Positions 37,861 through 64,000 of a stretch of DNA of 64,000 bases are shown in pieces (within the stretch, counting starts at the first letter, position 1; the number at the start of each line of letters is the position of its first letter). The DNA comes from Prinia subflava. Lineage: Eukaryota > Chordata > Aves > Passeriformes > Cisticolidae. The notes under the pieces were generated by a model that worked only from the letters and a program-made list of their open reading frames with translations, searched no databases and had not been told where the DNA came from. The stretch covers positions 12,283,600 to 12,347,599 of the forward strand of contig NC_086258.1 of the NCBI RefSeq assembly GCF_021018805.1, written 5' to 3'. The translations under genes were made by a program, and so were the position numbers.

Positions 37861-38734
37861 TATCCTCACGGGGCAGGGAGCTGCCCACAGGGTTTACACA
37901 CCCAGCGGGGGTCTGTCTACCCACTGGGGGCTGCCCAGAGGGAACGTACCCACGGGAGCGGGTCTGCCCAGTGTGGGGGGTCTGCCCATGGGGAGGGGTC
38001 TCTGCCCCACAGGGATGCCAAATCGTGAGGGGCAGTCTGCCCAGGGAGGGGGGCTGTCCACAGAAGGGGCTTGCCCAGCTTTGATGCTTACCCACAGGGG
38101 CTCTGCCCACTGTGCCCAGGGACACAAACCCTGGTGCTCCACAACCCCCGGACTCAACCCCTTCCCACCCAGCACCAGGGGTTCCCCCAGCCCCTTCCCA
38201 CTCCCACTCCTGCTGGCGTCACTGTGGGAAGGAAGGACCTGAGAGCTGCTTTTTGTGAGGTTTTTTTGGTTTTCTTTCTCAGTCAGGAAACTCTTTCCCA
38301 GCACTCCCAGACCACCGGTGGCCGCACATTGTGTACCCGCACACCGGGATCTGCACCGCGCTCCCGTTCAGCACCAACTCCATGCACTGGGATAATCCAT
38401 AAGGGCCCTTTCCCGGCCTTTCCCACGAGGACAGGGATCCGACAGGCCTCAGGACATGGAGGCTGGCCGTGCGGTGCCTCCGCGCTGCCGGTGCCATCCC
38501 GTGTCCTTCCGTGTCCGTGTGTCCCTTGGCGTGTCCCTGGGCACGGCTCTGTGCCGCAGCCGCACGTCCCGCTGCACCAGCGCCTGTGCCGGGCCGTGCC
38601 CCGCGGTGCGGCCGCCTGTTCCCGGCTGTCCTTGTCCGTCTGTCCCCGTGCCGTGTCCGTGCGGTGCCGGAGGGTCCCCGCAGCCCCCGGCTGCTCCCTC
38701 CTAACTCGATTGCCGTCCCGCGTAATGAATCGCC

Positions 38735-38825
38735 CGCCGTAATCTAATCGTGGTTACGAGTGATTGGGATTTATTTCAGTGTTTTCAATCAATTACACCC
38801 TTTTATTGCAAAATCAGAAAAAAAC
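38735..38825. promoter_or_regulatory. AT-rich candidate regulatory element
   Basis: TAATCTAATCGTGGTTACG, GTGATTGGGATTTATTTC and TCAATCAATTACACCC occur within 90 bases, again sharply different from the GC-rich flanks. Includes bicoid/OTX-like TAATC cores and a PBX-like TCAATCAAT. Inference only. Confidence 0.35.
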
Positions 38826-39024
38826 CCCAAACCCCGCAGCGTCCCGGCAGGGACCCCGGTGGCAGCTGCTGCCAGGCCTCTGCTGCCGGTACCCCCCGGT
38901 GCTGCTCCTGCTCCCGTTCCCACTGTGTGGTCCCTGGTACCGTACGGGCTCCCCTCGCCCTGCGGAGCCCCCCACATCACACAGCCCCTCCGCTGGCTCT
39001 GTCCCCTCCCACGTTGCCCCCTTC

Positions 39025-39430
39025 CCACACTGCACAGCCCCACACGCTGCACAGCCCCACACGCTGCTCTGCACAGCCCCCTGACCATGCACAGCCCCAC
39101 ACACTGCACAGCCCCACACACTGCACAGCCCCACATGCTGCTCTGCACAGCCCCACACGCTGCTCTGCACAGCCCCCGGACCATGCACAGCCCCCCAACA
39201 TTTCAATGCACATCCCTCAGCCTCGCAGGGTCCCCAACCCTGAACCACCCCACAGGAGCCCCCTAACTCTGCACACCCCCCACCCTGCTCTGCATGCCAC
39301 CCCACATTGCACAGCCCCCACACATCGCAGCCCCTCACTGCACAGCCCCCCAACACTGCACAGCCCCCCTTTCTGCTCTGCACGGCCCCCCGCATTGTAC
39401 CCCTCACCCTGCACAGCCCCCCAATCACAA
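39025..39430. repeat. CTGCACAGCCCCACA minisatellite
   Basis: About 20 degenerate copies of a 15-16 base CTGCACAGCCCCACA unit, with inserted GCTCTGCA variants. It is about 350 bases upstream of the BAHCC1 CpG island. Confidence 0.85.
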
Positions 39431-39559
39431 CTCCCCCCACTGCACGTCCCGCTTGCTCTGCGCGCTCCCCCCATTATTGTACCCTCTCACACCGCACAGC
39501 CCCCCAACGACCGCACTTATTGCACACCCCCTTTCACCGCACGCCCCCAACGCTTCGCT

Positions 39560-40468
39560 CCGCGCCTCGCAGGGCCCCCGAGCCCTGCGGCCCCCGTCCC
39601 GGCAGCCCCGGACCTGCGCCGGGCGCTGCCCGCGGCCCGTTCCGCGCTCGCCGCTCTTTGATCCCGCTCGCTCCGGCCCGGGGCGCTCCGGGGTGTGCGC
39701 GGGGGGGCCTCGAAACCGCCCCCGCCGCGCGTGTCCCCCCCGGGGGGGCGCCTTGAAACCGCCCGCGGCACAGGCCAATCAGCGCCTTGTTTACACTGCG
39801 TGATTGACAGCGGGCTGGCGCGGCGCCAGCCAATCAGAGCGCGGGGGGGGCCCGCGCGCTGCGGCGGGGGGCGCGCAGCAATGCGATTTCCCCCCCCACC
39901 CCTCCGCCCCGAGCGCGCACCGCGCCTGCGCGCCGCTCCCTCCTCCCCATTCATCCGCCGGGCTTGAATTAGGCGCCGCCGTTCCGCGCCGCTCTCCGCG
40001 CGCTGATTGGCAGGAGCGCTGGCTACCCGCCAGCCAATCGCGAGCGGCGCTCGCTTGACGCGCGGCGCGCGCGCCGGAGGAAGAATGGAGCCGGGGGGAG
40101 GGCGCGGGTTGTGGGAGGGGAGGGGGGGATCAATGGCCGGCGGGGCGCGAGCGCCGCGCGGCGGCCAATCAGCGAGGGGGCGCGCGCGCGGGGCACGCGC
40201 TCATTAGCATGCGGGGCGCGCCCGCCCCGGCGGAGAACGCGCGGCGTGAGCGGGAGGCGCGGCGGGGTCCCCCCACCCCCCCCCCGCCTTTTCCCACCCC
40301 CCCCCCTTCCCTCCCCCCCCCCCCCCCCCCCCCCCCCAACCACACACCCCCCGGTTCCCTTTGCTGCAGGAGCAGCCGGTGCATGGGCAGTGCACGGGCA
40401 CCGGCAGGAGCACGCTGCGCACCCCCGCCACGGGACCGCACTCGCCCCGCGCGCGGAACGCCCCTCCG
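39560..40468 (+). promoter_or_regulatory. BAHCC1: BAHCC1 CpG-island promoter and noncoding exon 1
   Basis: A long CpG island carries CCAAT boxes at 39775-39779, 39830-39834, 40034-40038 and 40165-40169 and a reverse box at 40006-40010. No TATA box is evident. A very strong splice donor, CCG|GTAAGTAAC, at 40469 marks the end of a noncoding first exon. It pairs well with the acceptor at 42318. The exon's 5' edge lies somewhere between about 40200 and 40400. Confidence 0.65.
40263..40337. repeat. C-homopolymer tract
   Basis: Runs of 8-9 C are followed by an almost pure tract of about 24 C. The minus strand is thus poly-G (quadruplex former), the plus strand an i-motif candidate. It lies close to the inferred transcription start of BAHCC1. 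Confidence 0.85.
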
Positions 40469-40489
40469 GTAAGTAACTGCGATCCGCGG

Positions 40490-41340
40490 GTGGGTTTTTT
40501 TTTTGTTGTTGTTGTTGTTGTTGTTTGGGGGTTATTTTAATTTCGGGCGCTCCGGGGTTATTGTTGTTTCTTTTTTTTTTTTTTTTTTCTTTTTTTTTTT
40601 TTTTACGCCTTAACAATTTTTTTTGGCGTTATTTATTTTGGGTTTTTGGGCGTTAATTTTTTTCTTTCAAATTGCGTTTTCGGCATTATTTTTATTTGTT
40701 TTTTGGGCATTATGTTTTTTTTTTTTCTTTGCCTACTTGAATTTAATACGTTTTAAATTTTTAGGCGCTAATTATTTTGCTTTTTTGTCAATTTATTTTT
40801 TGCAAATTTCCTTTTTTTTCTTTTTTTTTTTTAACCCTATTATTTATTTTTTTGCTTTATTTGTTTGCACGTAAATATTTATTTGCATCCTTCCGGCATC
40901 GAAATATTTTCTACGTTCGTCTTTTTCCTACAAAAATATTTTTTCTCTTCATCTTTTTTCCCCCAAAAATATTTTTCCCTGTATCTCTTTCCACCAAAAT
41001 ATTTTCCCCTTTATCTTTTCCCATTAAAACATATTTTCCCTTTCATCTCTTTATATTAAAATATTTTCCCCTTAAAACCCGTCGCTTCAAAACGCTTCTC
41101 CTTAAAATTTTGTTCATTAAAATTTTGTGCGTGAAAACATTTGTTCATTTCATCATTTGCTCATCAAACGCTGCTTCACTAAACCGTTTGCGCCTTCAAA
41201 CATTTCTGCATGGAGCCCTTTTTGCCTTCAATTTTTTTGCTTTAAAAATTTTTACCTTTCAATTATTTCCCATTATTTTTTTCGCTTTGCATTTGTTTTT
41301 TTAATCTCAAAAAAAAAAAAAAAGGAAGCAAAACAACCTT
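40490..41340. repeat. T-rich low-complexity island with degenerate tandem repeat in BAHCC1 intron 1
   Basis: An 850-base T-rich block follows the exon 1 donor. Within 40915-41080 a degenerate unit of about 28-30 bases recurs (AAAATATTTTCCCC followed by TTTATCTTTTCCC). It breaks abruptly from the GC-rich island on both sides. It produces long Phe-rich frames that are not coding. Confidence 0.75.
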
Positions 41341-41589
41341 TTTCACGTATTTTCCTCAGCTTTATTTAAGGAAATACACACGTTTTGTTCCCGGCCCGCG
41401 TTTCTTCCCCCGGGGCTCGCCCCGCCGCTTCCCCCGGGCCCCGGCCGGGCCCCCCGCGCCCCCCGGCCGCGCTCGCCGCCCGTTCCCCTTTGTTCGCCGC
41501 CGCCCGGCCCGTGCCCGGCTCCCCCCGCCGGATCGGGCCCCCCGGCCCCGGCGCTGCCAGAACAATGACCCGGCGGGCGGGAGCCGCGG

Positions 41590-42190
41590 CCGGGCACCGG
41601 CGGAGACCGGGAACCGCGGCCGGGAGACCGGGGAAATACCGGGAGAGCGGGGCAGGGCGCCGGGGACGGACCGGGGAACCGGGGAGAGGAGGGTCAGGAC
41701 AGCGGGTGATCTCGGGGAACGGGGCTGGGGGAACCGGGCTGGAGGGAAGACGGGGAAACACCGAGGAACCGGGGCTGGGGGAGGAAGGAAACCGGGGAAC
41801 CGCGGCGAGGGAGGCGCCGAGCACCGGGGAGACAACGGGAAGCGGGGAAGCCGAGGGCGAGCGGGGCCGAGCCCCAGGGAGATACGGTCGGTGAACCGTG
41901 AGAGATAAAAGAACCGAGCGCCGGGAAACCGGAACCCGAGCAGCGGCCAGAAAGGGTCGGAGCAGGGGGAACCGGGCCCGGGCTCCGGGCAACCGGGGAT
42001 GGGAACCGGGAGCACTGGATAGAGGGGGAGCTGCTCCCCGGGAGCACCGGGAACAAGGAGTGGGGGGGCTGTGCGCTGAGGAGACCGGGGATCATGAACG
42101 GGGAGCGCTGGGGAAAGGGGAGGCCGTGCTCCGGGGCTGGTAGAGAGCGGGCACCGTGCGCCGGTGGTACCGGGGAACCCGGGGCCCTGC
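41590..42190. repeat. Degenerate GGGAACCGGG-type repeat in BAHCC1 intron 1
   Basis: Many imperfect copies of a 9-11 base ACCGGGGA(A)CCGGG motif. Order is irregular, so it is a cryptic simple repeat rather than a clean minisatellite. Confidence 0.6.
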
Positions 42191-42327
42191 GAACCGCACA
42201 GCAAGCGGGCTGTGTACCGGGGCAAGGGCGAGCGGAGTGCGGGGGCTCTGGGGTGCAGCGATGGCCGTACCCCCACCCCGGCTGCGCTCTCACTCTCTGC
42301 TTTCTCTCCCGGTGCCAGGAGCGGAGG

Positions 42328-42393
42328 ATGAACCGACAGCCCCGGCGCGGAGCGCGGCACGACGCCCGCCGAGCCGGCCCGGCGCGGCGCTGA
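42328..42393 (+). other. Upstream ORF in BAHCC1 exon 2
   Basis: ATG at 42328, ten bases into exon 2, opens a 21-codon Arg-rich frame (begins MNRQPRRGARHD) ending in TGA at 42391-42393, 60 bases before the main ATG. In context GAGGATGA it is moderate. It would be on every transcript that uses the 42319 acceptor, so it may damp translation. Confidence 0.5.
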
Positions 42394-61791
<19,398 letters not shown>

Positions 61792-62585
61792 CCCCGGGGC
61801 GCCCCGGCCCTGCTGACCCCCGGGGTGCCCGCCCTGTGCTGACCCCGCCGAGGGTGACGTGGGGACGTTGGGGACACATCGGGGGACGTGGTGGGGGGGG
61901 CTCCCCTACAAGCCATAACTTTCCCTAGTACCTCTGACTGTTTGCCAGCAGGTGAAGCAGAAATCAGGTGTGTTGTTCTATTTATTTTGCCTGTAAATAT
62001 TGTATTTCTTCCGGGAAGTTTTATGGAAAAGCGAGAAAAAAAAAAAAAAACAACGACGATGACGACAACAAAAAAAAAGACAAAAAATGATGAAAAAAAA
62101 AATCACAAAAAAATAATAATAATCCTCGGGGAAGGGGGTGGTGGGGGGGTCGTTTCAGTGCACTGTGTCCTCCAGCCTGGGGGGACGGGGACAGCGGGGA
62201 GCGCTGTACAGAGGGGGCCAGGGCGGGGGGCTCGGCCCCGGGCGGGGGGCCCAGCGCCGCCGTCCCCAGTGCAATAGGGGGGTGACCGCGGGGGGGACAC
62301 CCCGGGGGGACCACGGGGACCCCGCGGGGCCGGCGGACGCTGGCCCGTCCCGCCGCCGCTGCCCGGAAAATATGTACAGGGGCTTTTCCAGTGTAAACAC
62401 TAAAAAACAAAAAAATCCCACAAAACAGGATTAAAAAAAAATAACCCAAAAGGACAAAAAAAAAAAAAAGGAGCAAAGGGTTAAACAAAGGTTTTATGAG
62501 CCGCCATTCCTGTAAAGGCCTTTTACTATGGAACTTTTTTATGGATAACTTGGCTTATGAATAAATATATGAACCGTTGCTGGCG
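61792..62585 (+). other. BAHCC1: 3' UTR of BAHCC1 with Pumilio site
   Basis: From the stop to the polyadenylation signal. TGTAAATA at 61992-61999 fits the Pumilio element UGUANAUA. A-rich runs occupy 62037-62120 and 62430-62470. No further exon is visible. Confidence 0.7.
62560..62565 (+). terminator. BAHCC1: Polyadenylation signal of BAHCC1
   Basis: AATAAA followed by TATATGAACCG, about 770 bases after the stop codon; the AT-rich run just before it (TTTTTTATGGATAACTTGG) has the look of a conserved 3' end. Confidence 0.75.
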
Positions 62586-62639
62586 CCGGCTCCGCTCTCG
62601 GCTCTGCCTCAGTTTCCCTCGTGCCACAACCATCTCTGG

Positions 62640-63185
62640 AACTGCCAGTTATGGATCAGGGATGGATCAGGGATATAGGGAGGGATCGGGGATGGATCGG
62701 GCATGGATCAAGGATGAATCAGGGGTGGATCAGGAACGGATCGGGCATGGATTGGGCGTGGATTAGGGGTGGATTGGGCGTGGATTGGGGGTGGATTGGG
62801 CGTGGATCGGGGGTGGATGAGGGGTGGATCAGGGATGGATCAGGGCTGGATCGGGCGTGGATCAGGAATAGATCAGGAATAGATCGGGGGTGGATGAGGG
62901 CTGGATCAGGAGTGGATCAAGCACGGATTGGGGGTGGATCAGGGATGGATCAGGGCTGGATCAGGAGTGGATCGCGCGTGGATCAGGGGTGGATGAGGGA
63001 TGGATCAGGAATGGATCAGGGATGGATCAGGGCTGAATCAGGAGTGGATCAGGAATGGATCAGGGATGGATCAGGAATGGATCGGGGATGGATCAGGGAT
63101 GGATCAGGAATGGATCGGGGGTGGATCAGGAATGGATCAGGAATGGATCAGGGCTGGATCAGGGGTGGATCGCGCGTGGATCACT
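62640..63185. repeat. 11-bp minisatellite (ATGGATCAGGG) downstream of BAHCC1
   Basis: About 50 copies of an 11-base ATGGATCAGGG/GA unit, with GTGGATCGGG variants. Because 11 is not a multiple of three, three frames cycle and none contains stops; the resulting 330-codon frame is an artefact. Confidence 0.92.
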
Positions 63186-63235
63186 CAGGGCCTGTTCCCC
63201 TCCTCCCCACGTGGGCTCAGACGGACGGGCAGCGC

Positions 63236-63345
63236 TGCCTCGCCATTGGTCGAGCCTCCGCCAATCAGCGGGGGCCGAGCCGGCAGCCGGGCTCCTATTG
63301 GCTGTCGGGGCGCGCTTTTGTTCTCAGCACGGGCGCGCGCCGTCA
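63236..63345. promoter_or_regulatory. CpG promoter-like segment with three CCAAT/ATTGG boxes
   Basis: ATTGG at 63245-63249, CCAAT at 63261-63265 and ATTGG at 63297-63301 lie in CpG-rich sequence between two minisatellites. It may be a promoter of a gene beyond the window or of a noncoding RNA. No coding exon is seen. Confidence 0.4.
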
Positions 63346-63357
63346 GAGCCCAGCCCC

Positions 63358-63425
63358 GGCCGCCAGGGGGCGCTGTGGGCGGGGCCGGGCCCGCGCGCGG
63401 GGCGGGGCTGCCCCCTGGCGGCCGC
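63358..63425. promoter_or_regulatory. Inverted pair of CTCF-like sites
   Basis: GGCCGCCAGGGGGC at 63358-63371 reads into GCTG, and its exact reverse complement GCCCCCTGGCGGCC lies at 63410-63423. Both match the CTCF core CCASYAGRKGGCRS. The two point at each other across 38 bases. Occupancy is inference. Confidence 0.65.
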
Positions 63426-63429
63426 ATCG

Positions 63430-63920
63430 CGACAGAGCGCGACACACCGGGACAGAGGGACACAGAGGGACACCGCGGGGACAGAGGGACACACTGAAGG
63501 GACAGAGGGACACCGGGGACAGAGGAACACAGCGGGACAGAGGGACACAGAGGGACACAGCGGGACAGAGGGACACAGCGGGACAGAGGGACACCGGGGA
63601 CAGAGGGACACACTGAGGGGACAGAGGGACACAGCGGGGACAGAGGGACACAGAGAGACACCGGGGACAGAGGGACACAGCGGGGACAGAGGGACACCGC
63701 GGGGACAGAGGGACACACTGAGGGGACAGAGGGACACAGCGGGGACAGAGGGACACCGAGGAGACAGAGAGACACACCGGGGGACAGAGGGACACAGAGG
63801 GACACAGCGGGACAGAGGGACACCGGGGACAGAGGGACACACTGAGGGGACAGAGAGACACAGCGGGGACAGAGGGACACACTGAGGGGACAGAGAGACA
63901 CCGGGGGAACAGAGGGACAC
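63430..63920. repeat. GGGACAGAGGGACAC minisatellite
   Basis: About 25 copies of a 17-19 base unit GGGACAGAGGGACACAGC with ACTGAG and CGG variants run almost to the end of the window. The stop-free frames over it are repeat artefacts. Confidence 0.92.
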
Positions 63921-64000
63921 GGGAGAGAAATATCTGGGGGACAGGGAAGGGGATGGACAGATGGACACCAGCTGGGCAGAACGAAGGATGGATGGGCAAG

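Noticed and set aside
40623..41369. Phe/Leu-rich frames resembling membrane proteins
   Set aside because: Produced by the T-rich low-complexity island; no start context and no homology.
62621..63616. 331-codon frame rich in MDQGWIRDGSG-like repeats
   Set aside because: Arises from an 11-bp tandem repeat without stops; no start context or homologue.
63185..63999. Long minus-strand frames of Ser-Val-Pro-Leu-Cys repeats
   Set aside because: Read-through of the GGGACAGAGGGACAC minisatellite.

Overview
The window looks like a vertebrate, almost certainly avian, microchromosome segment. It is very GC-rich and CpG-rich, introns are short, a CR1 LINE 3' end (the typical bird repeat) sits near 15.0 kb, and no mammalian SINEs are seen. 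Four genes could be recognised by reading spliced exons and comparing them with remembered vertebrate proteins. Their order, TEPSIN - NDUFAF8 - SLC38A10 - BAHCC1, matches human 17q25.3. Every exon chain given below was checked for splice sites and for phase continuity by hand.

Layout: 1-1770 (minus) is the 5' part of TEPSIN, whose 3' end lies outside the window. 1770-2114 is a head-to-head promoter with five CCAAT boxes. 2114-2508 (plus) is the three-exon NDUFAF8 gene, a twin CX9C complex I assembly factor. 4337-32346 (minus) is the complete 16-exon SLC38A10 gene, tail-to-tail with NDUFAF8. 32.35-40.2 kb is intergenic. It holds a CpG-island promoter-like region near 35.3 kb with tandem CCAAT boxes and a CArG box, several AT-rich homeobox-motif blocks that look like conserved noncoding elements, and satellite-like repeats. 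39.7-62.6 kb (plus) is BAHCC1: a noncoding exon 1 after a CCAAT-rich CpG island, then 26 coding exons (2482 codons) including an AT-hook, a Tudor-type module and a C-terminal BAH domain with the H3K27me3 aromatic cage preserved. 62.6-64.0 kb is an 11-bp minisatellite, a promoter-like CpG segment, an inverted pair of CTCF-like sites and a second minisatellite.

The genes do not form a pathway: TEPSIN acts in AP-4 trafficking at the trans-Golgi network, NDUFAF8 in mitochondrial complex I assembly, SLC38A10 in amino acid transport, and BAHCC1 in chromatin silencing. The shared TEPSIN/NDUFAF8 promoter and the close 3' ends of NDUFAF8 and SLC38A10 are structural links. I found no clear new protein system. 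The most unusual items are two GC-AG introns in BAHCC1, the triplicated CCAAT promoter without a recognised gene, the exact 14-bp inverted CTCF-like pair, and an AT-rich island in BAHCC1 intron 1. Functions are from family knowledge; regulatory calls are motif-based inference.
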